DNA from: Plesiocystis pacifica SIR-1
GTDB taxonomy: Bacteria; Myxococcota_A; Polyangia; Nannocystales; Nannocystaceae
Direction of reading: 5' to 3'
DNA: 64,000 bases
NCBI RefSeq assembly: GCF_000170895.1
Contig: NZ_ABCS01000019.1
Coordinates: forward strand, 62,001-126,000
Position 1 is the first letter of the stretch. The number at the start of each line of letters is the position of its first letter. The position numbers were made by a program, and so were the translations under genes. The notes below the pieces were generated by a model, which saw only the letters and a program-made list of their open reading frames with translations, ran no database searches and had not been told where the DNA came from. Shown one piece after another: positions 44,082 through 54,550 of this stretch.

Positions 44082-44963
44082 GTGGAGCTTCGGGGGCTCT
44101 TGGGTGTGCTCGCGGTCTTGGCCGCGGGCGCTTGTGTCGACGGCGCGCGCGAGCTGCCGAGCGCCGCGATCGTCGATCAGCCGGCGGAGTCGGAGGAGCC
44201 GCCGCTGCCCGAGCTCGATCCGGAGCCCGAGCCCGCGCCGGTCACGAGCTGCAGCGTCCGCGAGACCCTGCAGATCGGCGAGGGCGAAGAGGCCGGCGAA
44301 ATCTCGGTCCTCGACGACGGCAGCGTGCTCTTTTCCGCGGGCATGGCCATCGACGCCGACGGCTCACCCCGGGCCTACCACCCTCGCTCCAGCGTCGGCC
44401 TCGACTACCTCGCAAACGCCGGCCGCCCCGGTCACTGGTGGGCCCTCGTCGTCGACCCCGACGGCGCGCCCGTGGTCCAGGGCGAGGGCGACCCCGCGCC
44501 GGGCTACTACGTCTCGATGACCGCCCTCGAGGATCGCGGCAAGGCGGAGACGGATCCGCGCCGCTACGTCGACGCCGAGCGCATCCCCTACGTCGTGCTC
44601 CCGGCGAAGGCCCGGACCGAGATCGGCATCTGGCTCGGCGACCTCGCCCTCGTCGTCGACCCGGAGTCTGGCGAGCAGGCCTTCGCGCTCTTCGCCGACA
44701 TCGGCCCGAACGGTCACCTCGGCGAGGGCTCGATCGCGCTGGCGAAGGCCCTGGGTATTCCGTCAAACCCCAGGCGCGGGGGAACGGATCGGAAGTTGAC
44801 CTGGCTGGTGTGGCCGGGGACCGGGGACCACCACCCGCACGATGATGCGTGGATCAAAGAGCAAGGGCGCGCAGCCTTTGAGGCCTGGGGCGGCCAAGCG
44901 AGGCTCGAGCGCTGCCAGCTTGGTTCATCGTCCAACCCTCCCGACAGCCCGAGCACCAACTAG
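44082..44963 (+). CDS. GH75 chitosanase-like lipoprotein
   Basis: A 293-residue protein starting at a GTG one base after the aldo/keto reductase stop. Signal GLLGVLAVLAAGAC ends at lipobox Cys 18; a Pro/Glu linker follows. The main domain matches the glycoside hydrolase family 75 layout: AGMAIDADGSPRAYHP, GLDYLANAGRPGHWWALV, DPRRYVDAERIPYVVLP, LGDLALVVD and FADIGPNGHLGEGSIALAKAL. In that family an Asp and a Glu are catalytic and chitosan is cleaved; both acidic positions seem present (D in DIG, E in GEGS). Sited on the cell surface it may help attack fungal walls, an inference. Confidence 0.82.
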   Translation: MELRGLLGVLAVLAAGACVDGARELPSAAIVDQPAESEEPPLPELDPEPEPAPVTSCSVRETLQIGEGEEAGEISVLDDGSVLFSAGMAIDADGSPRAYHPRSSVGLDYLANAGRPGHWWALVVDPDGAPVVQGEGDPAPGYYVSMTALEDRGKAETDPRRYVDAERIPYVVLPAKARTEIGIWLGDLALVVDPESGEQAFALFADIGPNGHLGEGSIALAKALGIPSNPRRGGTDRKLTWLVWPGTGDHHPHDDAWIKEQGRAAFEAWGGQARLERCQLGSSSNPPDSPSTN

Positions 44964-44997
44964 GCCCGAAAACGCTCACCTTTGGAGGAGAATGGTC

Positions 44998-45702
44998 ATG
45001 GTGTCCGGCGTAGCCGAGGTCTATCGTGAGGCCCGAGCTGTGATGAGCCAGAGCACTCCCGTTACCGTCGACACCTCCAAGACCAAACAAGCCCGGATCT
45101 CCATGGGCGTCATGGGCAGCGTTGGCGTTGGCCTCCTCGCCGCCGGCTTCAGCTTGGACTGGGGCTTTTTGGGCATGTTCTGGTCGGGGGTGCTGGCCGT
45201 CGGCAGCTTGGGCGGCCTGGCCATGACCTTCAAGAGCGGCGGCTTTGCGGTGGCGGCGTGCCCTTCGTGCTCGGCGCCCATGCAGCTGGGCCAGCTGGGC
45301 GAGACCTTCCTGCACCGATGTGAAAAGTGCGGCAGCTATAGCCACGGCAAAGACACCATGACCCTGGTCGCCGACGACCACGTGGCCGAGTCGGCGACCT
45401 TCCTCAGCCCCTTGAACAACGTCGGCCTGCGCTGGCCGACCAACGAGGCGGGCGAGCTCGCGTGCCCCATGTGCAACGCCGACGCGCAGCTACGCAAGAT
45501 CGAGCTCGGGGACCTGTCCGCTGGCGCCGCGATCGGGGTGGGCGGGAAGATCACGACCTACAGCTTCGACGTTCCGCAGTGTCCCCAGCACACCGACGGC
45601 ATCGCGCTCGAGAAAGAGTGGGACCAGGAGGATCAGCCGCTCGTGCTGGCCTTCCGCTCGCGGGCCTACCAGCTGCGCTACAACGAGCTCAACGGGTATT
45701 GA
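44998..45702 (+). CDS. Membrane protein with zinc-ribbon-like cysteine pairs
   Basis: A 234-residue protein. GGAGG at 44984-44988 is nine bases before the ATG at 44998, so this start is preferred to the ATG at 44992. Two adjacent hydrophobic segments (ISMGVMGSVGVGLLAAGFSL and FWSGVLAVGSLGGLAMTF) form a membrane hairpin after about 40 polar residues. Then come cysteine pairs CPSCSAPM and CEKCGSYSHG, with a further CPMCNADA, in the pattern of zinc ribbons, and a C-terminal beta-rich domain ending FRSRAYQLRYNELNGY. Family not recognised. It is 34 bases after the GH75 gene. A hairpin follows at 45758-45789. Confidence 0.7.
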   Translation: MVSGVAEVYREARAVMSQSTPVTVDTSKTKQARISMGVMGSVGVGLLAAGFSLDWGFLGMFWSGVLAVGSLGGLAMTFKSGGFAVAACPSCSAPMQLGQLGETFLHRCEKCGSYSHGKDTMTLVADDHVAESATFLSPLNNVGLRWPTNEAGELACPMCNADAQLRKIELGDLSAGAAIGVGGKITTYSFDVPQCPQHTDGIALEKEWDQEDQPLVLAFRSRAYQLRYNELNGY

Positions 45703-45757
45703 GGCCTTTGCCTCGACGCTGCGGAGCGCTGGATCAGCGCCAGACTGATTTGTTCCC

Positions 45758-45789
45758 GTCCCGGTCAGCAAGCTATGCCTGGCCGGGAC
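45758..45789 (+). terminator. Hairpin between the zinc-ribbon gene and the TcmP islet
   Basis: Arms GTCCCGGTCAG (45758-45768) and CTGGCCGGGAC (45779-45789) pair with one mismatch around a 10-base loop. There is no T-run behind, so it is either an atypical terminator of the gene ending at 45702 or a boundary element of the islet. Confidence 0.35.
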
Positions 45790-45806
45790 AGGCTGATTGG
45801 CCGGAT

Positions 45807-45816
45807 GACACGTGTC
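45807..45816. promoter_or_regulatory. Palindrome upstream of tcmP
   Basis: GACACGTGTC is a perfect 10-base palindrome 22 bases before the tcmP GTG start. The position would suit an operator that blocks transcription or translation of the two-gene islet. Confidence 0.25.
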
Positions 45817-45838
45817 TTCCTCAACGATAGATTGAGGT

Positions 45839-47011
45839 GTGGACGTTCCGGAGGAGTACTTTGGCCGCGAGCAGAGCTACCTCAAGCACCGGTTCTTGAC
45901 CGAATACTTGCGAGCTTGGGCACACAAGATTGGGAGACTAGTCGCAAGGGAAGGTGGCAAGCAGCGGATTTGGTACATCGATGTGTTCGCGGGGCCGTGG
46001 CGATCGCAAGATACTGATCTTCGGGATACGTCGATCTACATCGGTTTACAGGCTCTGGAGGAGGCCGCTGAGACTTTGCGGGAACAGGTTGGGGCAGGGA
46101 TTGAGCTTGGCGCGGTCTTCGTTGAGAAAAGTCCGTCTGCCTTTCGGCGGTTGAAGAGCTACCTCGACGGGAGAGGGGGCGCGGTGGTGACCGACGCCTA
46201 TCTCGGCGAATTTGGTACCCATGTCCGGGCGATCCAGGAGCTCATTGGTGATGATCCTGCCTTCATCTTCGTGGATCCCACAGGGTTCAAGGGAGTCGAG
46301 ATGCGCTTCATCGCGCCCTTGGTCGAGCCCCGCTTTCGGGATGTCTTGATCAACGTGATGTTCAATGACGTCAATCGGTGGAAGGACGATCCGCGCGCCT
46401 TCCTTCGGGAGCAAATGCGCGCGTTCTTTGGTTTGTCCGACGCCGATCTACCCTCGGGGCTCGGGGAAATCGAACTGATGCGATTGTATCGCGCTCAGCT
46501 CAAGACGAGGTGCAACGTTGCGTGGGCTGCGGACATGAGCATCCCGCATCCAACGATCGAGCGGACATGGTTTCGTCTCGTCATCGGCGGCAAACACGAA
46601 AAGGTGCTCGAGGTCTTCCGCAGTGCGGAAAAACGAGTGGCCGGAGCGGAGGCGTCCATCATTCGTGAGGGGGCGAGGAGCCGCAGGACGGCGCAGGGCT
46701 CGCTGTTTGCGCCGGAGGAGATTGCTTCCACGGAAGACCGGCGCTACGCGCAGCAGCAACAGGCGGATCTGACTCGGGTGGGCGCTGAGTTGAGCAAAGT
46801 CCTAGAGCGGGGCCCACTGCGATGGAGTCGAGTCTGGCCGCGCTTGCTGGAGGAACTCCACCTGACCCGTGGAGACCTGAGCAAGCAGTGCTTTCAGCTG
46901 TATTCGAACGGGCAACTCTCGGTGTCGCCGACACCGGGGACGAGGCGAAGGACCTTGCACGACGATGACGTGATCTCGCTGAGAGCCAGTGATGCGCGTG
47001 GGCAGGCTTGA
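45839..47011 (+). CDS. tcmP: Three-Cys-motif partner protein TcmP
   Basis: A 390-residue protein of the TcmP family, named for its constant partnership with three-Cys-motif (Gp37/Gp68) proteins. It begins EEYFGREQSYLKHRFLTEYL, then IWYIDVFAGPW (about 44-54), which looks like a SAM-type Rossmann motif, AVFVEKSPSAFRRL, and FIFVDPTGF (about 143-150), where relatives have DPxG. The C-terminal third has a winged-helix look (LTRVGAELSKVLERGPLRWSRVWPRLLEE). Enzyme activity is not established. The start is a GTG at 45839. Base composition is clearly lower in GC than adjacent genes and codons ending in A/T are common, a sign of transfer. The partner gene follows after 31 bases. Confidence 0.9.
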   Translation: MDVPEEYFGREQSYLKHRFLTEYLRAWAHKIGRLVAREGGKQRIWYIDVFAGPWRSQDTDLRDTSIYIGLQALEEAAETLREQVGAGIELGAVFVEKSPSAFRRLKSYLDGRGGAVVTDAYLGEFGTHVRAIQELIGDDPAFIFVDPTGFKGVEMRFIAPLVEPRFRDVLINVMFNDVNRWKDDPRAFLREQMRAFFGLSDADLPSGLGEIELMRLYRAQLKTRCNVAWAADMSIPHPTIERTWFRLVIGGKHEKVLEVFRSAEKRVAGAEASIIREGARSRRTAQGSLFAPEEIASTEDRRYAQQQQADLTRVGAELSKVLERGPLRWSRVWPRLLEELHLTRGDLSKQCFQLYSNGQLSVSPTPGTRRRTLHDDDVISLRASDARGQA

Positions 47012-47042
47012 CGATCCGAGCCGTGCGTGATCAGGTGATGCC

Positions 47043-47864
47043 ATGAGCGACGGGAGCACGATCGAGTGGACGGACGCGACCTGGAACCCCGTGCGCGGTT
47101 GCTCGAAGATCAGCCCCGGTTGTAAGCACTGCTACGCGGAGACCTTCTCTGAGCGATGGCGTGGCATCCCCGGCCACCCTTACGAGCAGGGCTTCGATCT
47201 ACGCCTCGTCCCCGAGAAGCTCGCAGAGCCCTTGAGCTGGTCGAAGACGAGGAAGGTGTTCGTCAACTCGATGAGCGACCTGTTCCATTCGGGCGTGTCG
47301 GATGACTACATCCGGCTCGTGTTCGAGACCATGAAGGCGGCCGACTGGCACCTCTTTCAGCTCCTGACCAAGCGCGCCGATCGGCTGCAGCAGTTCACGG
47401 CCTCGCTCCCCATGGACTTTGTCCAGGAGCACATCTGGCTGGGCGTCAGCGTGGAAGATCGCAAGTACGGCTTGCCGCGCATCGACGCGCTCCGGGGTGC
47501 ACGCGCGGGAGTACGTTTCTTGTCGGTCGAGCCCTTGCTGGAGGATCTTGGCGCCCTCGACCTCACCGCCATCGATTGGGTCATCGTCGGGGGAGAGAGC
47601 GGCCCTGGTGCGCGCCCCATGGAGGCAGACTGGGTCCGCTCGATCCGCCGGCAGTGCCGAGCGCAGCGGGTGCCCTTCTTCTTCAAGCAGTGGGGCGGTA
47701 TTCGCAAGAAGATCGCAGGCCGAAAACTGGACGGGCGGACCTACGACAACTTCCCGAAGGTCGCCACGAATGCACCGCCTGCTCGCGCCGAGCGGCACCG
47801 ACGAGCCGCGGAGGTGCGCTCGCACATCGAGGCCGTGCTGAGCTCGCTGGCCCCCGCTGCTTAG
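47043..47864 (+). CDS. Three-Cys-motif protein, Gp37/Gp68 (DUF5131) family
   Basis: A 273-residue protein known from phages and mobile islands. The N-terminus has WTDATWNPVRGCSKISPGC and KHCYAE, a C-x6-C-x2-C set (Cys 20, 27, 30) that probably binds an iron-sulfur cluster as in the spore-photoproduct-lyase-like radical SAM proteins. Later segments are FVNSMSDLFHSGVSDDYI, FQLLTKRADRL, WLGVSVEDRKY, VRFLSVEPLLEDLG, WVIVGGESGPGARP and FFFKQWGG, all family landmarks. The function is not known; a nucleic-acid-directed radical reaction is a reasonable guess. It is the second gene of the TcmP islet and ends eight bases before the convergent kinase gene. ATG at 47043. Confidence 0.9.
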   Translation: MSDGSTIEWTDATWNPVRGCSKISPGCKHCYAETFSERWRGIPGHPYEQGFDLRLVPEKLAEPLSWSKTRKVFVNSMSDLFHSGVSDDYIRLVFETMKAADWHLFQLLTKRADRLQQFTASLPMDFVQEHIWLGVSVEDRKYGLPRIDALRGARAGVRFLSVEPLLEDLGALDLTAIDWVIVGGESGPGARPMEADWVRSIRRQCRAQRVPFFFKQWGGIRKKIAGRKLDGRTYDNFPKVATNAPPARAERHRRAAEVRSHIEAVLSSLAPAA

Positions 47865-47872
47865 GAGCCAGC

Positions 47873-50377
<2,505 letters not shown>

Positions 50378-50530
50378 CGACGCGTCCTCGCGGTCGCAGC
50401 TCGCGAGTGACTGCCATGCTACCTGGTTATCCGCTCGGTGCACACGCTTGCCCCCCGAACGAGGCCACCGTGGTGATTCGGGGAGGTGTCCCCTTTGGCC
50501 CCAGGCCGCCGCGCTTGGCGGTCCCTTCGA

Positions 50531-52369
50531 TCACTCCAGGTCGAGGAGGGCAGGGGTGTCGGGTGGCTCCAGGCCAGCGGCCGCGAGCTCGCCGAGGGCA
50601 AAAACCGGAACGTGGGGTCGCAGGCCCGTCATCAGGGCCGCGAGGGCGGGGCGGGCCCGAGCGCTGCACAGCACGATCGCCGGCCCTTCGCCCTGGACCC
50701 GCGCGAGCACGCGCTGACGCTCCTTGGGGCTCAAGTGGACGCGGGGACGATTGGCCCCAGGCTCCCAGCGTGCGACCAGCAGATCCTCCAGGTCAGGGCT
50801 GGCTCGGAGCCAGCGAGGGTCACCGAGCTCACACACGCCAGCGTGCAGCTCTCGCAGCCAGCGATCGGCCAGGGCCTCGCGGGCGAGCTCGGGCCAGCGC
50901 GATCGCTCGTTGGGGTCGTGAAAGCAACGCTCCTCAGCCAGGGCGGTGAGCAATGCGGTGACGCTCGGCAGGGGCACGCGCTCGCGCACGAAGGCCCGGG
51001 CGATGTGCAGCAGATCGATGGACTCGGCGCAGCGCATGGCTCGACGCACGACCGCCGGTCGGCGCCGACGCTCGCGCTCGATCGCCCCTTCGATGGCGTC
51101 GAGCTCGAGGAGCGCGCTCGCGCCCCGGGTGAGGGCGTGGAAGCCCGCGAGCAACCAGGCGTCGGGGTCGTCGGCGGCGCTCGCTTCGATCGTCTCGCGG
51201 GCGAGGCTGCGGTCCTCGAGGTCGAGCGCGAGGGAGCGCTCGGGGAGCTCGGGGCGGAGCTCGAGCACCAGGGGCGGAAAGGGCAGGTTGAGGGTCGCGC
51301 TGCAGCGCTGGCGCAGGGCCGGGAGCGCGCCCTCGAGGTCCTCGCGCAGCTCGGGGCGAAGGCTCGCGGGCACGCCCACGCGCAGGGGCTCGGGGCTGGC
51401 GAGCTTCTTCGCGGCCGCGGGCGCGCGGGTGAGGTACAGCGCGACGAGCAGCAGGCCCACGCCGGTGGTACCAAAGGCGAGGGTCGGCATGCCCGGGACG
51501 GCCGCGAGGACCAGCAGCAAGGTCGCCGGGGCCAACAGCATGGGCGCCTCGAGCCAGTCGAACAGCCGCGGGCTCCGGGCCGCGTCGCGTCGATCGACCC
51601 GGGACACGAGCATGGCCGCGGCCAGGGCCAGGAGCATGGCGGGGAGCTGGGCCAGGAGCCCGTCGCCGACGGCCAGGCGCCCATAGACGCCGAGGCTCTC
51701 GACCAAACCCGCGCCCTGGCGCATGCCGATCGCCGCGCCGCCCACGAGGTTGATCGCCGTGATCACCAGGCCGACGAGCGCGTCGCCCTTGACGATGCGC
51801 ATCACCCCGTCCATGCGGCCGAAGAAGTCCGCGCGCTCGCCCAGCTCCGCTCGACGGGCGCGGGCTTCGTCGGCGCCGATCTGGCCGCGAGCGCGCTCGC
51901 GGTCGATGGCGACCTGCTCCCCGGGCAAGCTGTCGAGGGTGAAGCGGGCCGCGACCTCGGCGACGCGCTCGGCTCCGCGGGCGATGACCAGGTACTGGAT
52001 CGCCGTGATCACCCCAAACATGACCGCGCCCACGAGCAGGTCGCCGCGCACGACGAGTCCGGCGAAGGCGTCGATGACCCGGCCGGCGTCAGCTTGCGAG
52101 AGGATCAGCCGCGTCGTCGAGACGTTGAGGGTCAGCCGCGCGAAGGTCAGGACCAAGAGCAGCACCGGGAAGGCCGCGAAGTCGAGCACCCGGCGGATCT
52201 GCAAGGTCGCCACGAGCACGACCACCGCGCAGGCCAGGCTCAGGGACAGCAGCGCGTCCAGGGCCGCCGTCGGCAGGGGCACGAGCAGGCCCACCAACAG
52301 GGCGATCACGGCCGCCGCCGGGGCGAGGCCGCGGAGCAAGTCGAGCGTCGGTCTCACACGGCCAGCCAT
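50531..52369 (-). CDS. Orphan FHIPEP family protein (FlhA/SctV-type export gate)
   Basis: A 612-residue protein of the flagellar/type III export gate family. The first 330 residues hold seven or eight membrane helices (AAAVIALLVGLLVPLP, ALLSLSLACAVVVLVATL, LLVGAVMFGVITAIQYLVIA and others). The FHIPEP signature is intact in layout: RFTLDSLPGEQVAIDRE, ADFFGRMDGVMRIVKGDA. The soluble C-terminal domain of about 270 residues is shorter than in FlhA and SctV (total usually about 690). At the position of the conserved Lys in PGKQ there is Glu (E151); the later Asp (D156) is kept. No other type III genes are in the window. It starts 58 bases after the outer-membrane-type genes upstream. Confidence 0.88.
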   Translation of the reverse strand: MAGRVRPTLDLLRGLAPAAAVIALLVGLLVPLPTAALDALLSLSLACAVVVLVATLQIRRVLDFAAFPVLLLVLTFARLTLNVSTTRLILSQADAGRVIDAFAGLVVRGDLLVGAVMFGVITAIQYLVIARGAERVAEVAARFTLDSLPGEQVAIDRERARGQIGADEARARRAELGERADFFGRMDGVMRIVKGDALVGLVITAINLVGGAAIGMRQGAGLVESLGVYGRLAVGDGLLAQLPAMLLALAAAMLVSRVDRRDAARSPRLFDWLEAPMLLAPATLLLVLAAVPGMPTLAFGTTGVGLLLVALYLTRAPAAAKKLASPEPLRVGVPASLRPELREDLEGALPALRQRCSATLNLPFPPLVLELRPELPERSLALDLEDRSLARETIEASAADDPDAWLLAGFHALTRGASALLELDAIEGAIERERRRRPAVVRRAMRCAESIDLLHIARAFVRERVPLPSVTALLTALAEERCFHDPNERSRWPELAREALADRWLRELHAGVCELGDPRWLRASPDLEDLLVARWEPGANRPRVHLSPKERQRVLARVQGEGPAIVLCSARARPALAALMTGLRPHVPVFALGELAAAGLEPPDTPALLDLE

Positions 52370-52427
52370 GGGCCGCGGATCCTAGCAAGGTGGCCGCTAG
52401 TCCCCGAATTTCGAGCAACTCGGGGGG

Positions 52428-53243
52428 CTAAGGTTGCGGCTCGGCGCGCCGCAGCAGCACCGCGTGGGTCGTCACGGCCGAGACCGCCGGCAGACCCCAC
52501 AGCACGTTGCCGCGGAAGCCCACGAACACCGAGCCGGCCGCGGACACCCGGTACTTCTCGGGCAGGTCCTCGCGGGCCAGGGGCGTGTCGTACTGACCGC
52601 CGACGATGATCGCCCCCCAGCCGCCCACGTTGACCCCGACGTCCGCCGTGATGCCGACCGGCGAGCGCTGCGGCTGGATGCTCCCGGTCTGGCTCCCGGT
52701 CAGCTTGAAGCTCAGCGCCGACGAGAACTCGAAGGCCGGCGACCAGGCCCCGCGGCCAAACCAGTAGCGCCCGGCGATGCCGAAGTTGCCCCACAGGTCC
52801 TCGTTGTCGCTGCCGACCACGGCCACCTTGGGCCCGAGGGTGAAGCGCGTGAATTTTTGCTGCCCGATGGTCTCGGTGTGGGCGGCGAAGTTGACCCACA
52901 CCTCGTAGCTGACCCGGGCCGAGTTCCACTCGAAGATGTCGCCCGAGACGCTGATGTCGCCCTGGCGCAGGCGGTAGGCGTAGGCCGAGGTCGCGAGCAG
53001 CTCGACCCCGAAGCCGCAGCCCGGGTCGGCGATCAGGCAGCGCCACTTGGGCTTGCGCGTGTCGAGGCTCGGCTCGTCCTCGAGGGCGTAGCGCTCGCGC
53101 AAGCGGGCGACGTCTTCGGGGCCGTAGTGCAGCTCGGCGTCCTCGCCCGCGCTGGCCTCGGCGGGACCTTCGACGGCGCCCTCGGGCGTCGGCGCGAGGG
53201 CCAGCGAGGCCAGCAGCAGCCACGCGCTCCCACTCACGATCAC
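52428..53243 (-). CDS. Outer-membrane-type beta-barrel protein, second of a tandem pair
   Basis: A 271-residue exported protein. The GTG at 53241-53243 overlaps the previous stop (GTGA), and starts a signal-like segment SGSAWLLLASLALAPTPEG. An acidic region follows, and then a beta-rich domain: WRCLIADPGCGFGVELLATS, VSYEVWVNF, GRYWFGRGAWSPAFEFS, VGVNVGGWGAIIVGG. The Cys-x6-CG arrangement and the GRYW...G...F and GGWG segments recur in the preceding gene, so the two are paralogues. The strand pattern and aromatic spacing fit an outer-membrane barrel. Probably co-transcribed with the FHIPEP gene. Function unknown. Confidence 0.75.
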   Translation of the reverse strand: MIVSGSAWLLLASLALAPTPEGAVEGPAEASAGEDAELHYGPEDVARLRERYALEDEPSLDTRKPKWRCLIADPGCGFGVELLATSAYAYRLRQGDISVSGDIFEWNSARVSYEVWVNFAAHTETIGQQKFTRFTLGPKVAVVGSDNEDLWGNFGIAGRYWFGRGAWSPAFEFSSALSFKLTGSQTGSIQPQRSPVGITADVGVNVGGWGAIIVGGQYDTPLAREDLPEKYRVSAAGSVFVGFRGNVLWGLPAVSAVTTHAVLLRRAEPQP

Positions 53244-54247
53244 AGGGCCACCCCCCCGGCGACGAGCCCGAGCAGGGCCAGGGCGATGATCGGGCCGGTC
53301 ACGATGCCGTGGCCGCGCATGCCAAAGACCACGCGGCTGTCCTGGTCGAGGAAGTCCCCGGACACGAACAGTCCGCCCCAGCCGCCGAAGCCGAGGCCGA
53401 ACTCGGCGTGGGTGCCCCAGTAGCGCCCGGAGGCGTTGAGCACCGAGGAGTTGACCCCGCCGATGCTGAAGTCGAGGTGGACCGCGTTGCGCTTTTGGGC
53501 CAGCCACAGCTGGTTGACCAGGGCCACCCGGGCGCTGCGGATCGGGCTGGTCTCGGTGATGCCGGCGAAGGTCTCGCTCGAGTCCTGGGTGGTCGCGGTG
53601 ATCGAGGCCGAGCCGATGGAGTAGCTCCCCGTCAGGCCCACGCCCCAGGGATGCCAGTGCTTGCGGGCGAGGATCAGCGGGCGGAACATCATCCCGCCGC
53701 GGACCCGGACCTGGGAGTAGGGCACGTCGAGGCCGCGGTTGCTGGTGATCAGGTTGAGCCCGACGCCGACGTCGGCGTCGGCGATCAGCGACGCGCCGCA
53801 CTCGCTGTCCTCGACGAAGCAAAAGCGCACGGGGCCCTTGCCGACGGAGGCGAAGGGGTACTTTTTGTCGGGCCGCACGGCGTCGCCGGGGAAGCGGACC
53901 TCGGAGACCGGCGCGACCTCGAAGAAGGGGCCGTAGTCCTCGGGCTCCTGGAAGCCGCTGCCCTCCTCCTCGGGCGGGGGCGGGAGCGCGGCCTCGCCCT
54001 CGGGCTGGCCGGGCTCGGGCTCATCGGCGTAGTTGGTCAGCGGGGTCAGCCCGCCGTAGCCCCCGGAGGCCGACGCGCCGGGATCGCCGCTGGGCTCGGG
54101 CTCCTCGGCGTGGAGCTCACCGAAGCCCGCGTCCGCCCCCCCGCTCTCGGCACCCGGATCGGCGGACCCGTCCTCGACGGGGCCGGCCGCAGTGCCCTCC
54201 GCAGGCGGTGCGAAGAGCAGGATCGTCGTGAGCGCGAAGTCGAGCAA
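53240..54247 (-). CDS. Outer-membrane-type beta-barrel protein, first of a tandem pair
   Basis: A 335-residue exported protein. The TTG at 54245-54247 opens LDFALTTILLFAPPAEGTAA, a signal-like segment, and then a long Pro/Glu/Gly/Asp-rich linker to about residue 95. The beta-rich domain has VRFCFVEDSECGASLIADA, VRGGMMFRPLILARKHWHPW, SGRYWGTHAEFGLGFGGWGG and ends GPIIALALLGLVAGGVAL, a hydrophobic stretch. The CFVEDSECG and GRYW/GGWG segments are shared with the following gene. The start is uncertain; no ATG lies before the signal-like segment. It is preceded by a 303-base region of lower GC and is probably the first gene of the minus-strand group ending with the FHIPEP gene. Confidence 0.72.
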   Translation of the reverse strand: MLDFALTTILLFAPPAEGTAAGPVEDGSADPGAESGGADAGFGELHAEEPEPSGDPGASASGGYGGLTPLTNYADEPEPGQPEGEAALPPPPEEEGSGFQEPEDYGPFFEVAPVSEVRFPGDAVRPDKKYPFASVGKGPVRFCFVEDSECGASLIADADVGVGLNLITSNRGLDVPYSQVRVRGGMMFRPLILARKHWHPWGVGLTGSYSIGSASITATTQDSSETFAGITETSPIRSARVALVNQLWLAQKRNAVHLDFSIGGVNSSVLNASGRYWGTHAEFGLGFGGWGGLFVSGDFLDQDSRVVFGMRGHGIVTGPIIALALLGLVAGGVAL

Positions 54248-54550
54248 GTGGGCGGACCTTCAATCGCCGAGGCCGCTGCATCTTACAGGAACGCACCTGT
54301 CGTGCCGGGGCGAAGGGCTGTCCACTCCGTGAGTCCGATCGGTTGTTTTTCACGGCCCACGGGTCGGCTGGAGGGAACGAGCGTGTTCGGCGCCGTGCTT
54401 GGAAGTGCGCATGCTGGCACCCAAAGCAAGGTTAGACAGACTTTGTTCAAAAAGTTCGAGTTTTTTCTTGCAACGCGTTTTTCTCAGAACAAAGGGTGAA
54501 CAGACCTTGCAACGAGTACAGGTCAGCCATTCAAAAACGCGAGAAAAGCC
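54248..54550. other. Divergent promoter region with AT-rich repeats
   Basis: 303 bases between divergent starts and the most AT-rich stretch of this end of the window. It contains an inverted repeat CTTTGTTC (54441-54448) / GAACAAAG (54487-54494), a T-tract at 54461-54466, and two copies of CTTGCAACG (54468-54476 and 54506-54514). No coding region seen. Confidence 0.5.
54461..54514 (+). promoter_or_regulatory. T-tract plus repeated CTTGCAACG upstream of the DUF4397 gene
   Basis: TTTTTTCTTGCAACGCG starts at 54461 and a second CTTGCAACG is at 54506-54514, 37-90 bases before the ATG at 54551. The combination also occurs upstream of the lipoprotein gene at 17785 and, on the other strand, the HEAT-repeat gene. 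Candidate promoter element for a sigma or activator. Confidence 0.3.

Noticed and set aside
45703..47864. Prophage or integrative element
   Set aside because: No integrase, transposase, attachment repeats or tRNA were found at the edges; only two cargo-like genes are present.
50531..52369. A type III secretion or flagellar locus
   Set aside because: Only the gate gene is present; no ring, ATPase, needle or flagellar genes lie within the window.
50486..52609. A 707-codon open frame on the plus strand
   Set aside because: Antisense of the FHIPEP gene, Gln/Gly/Arg-rich without motifs.
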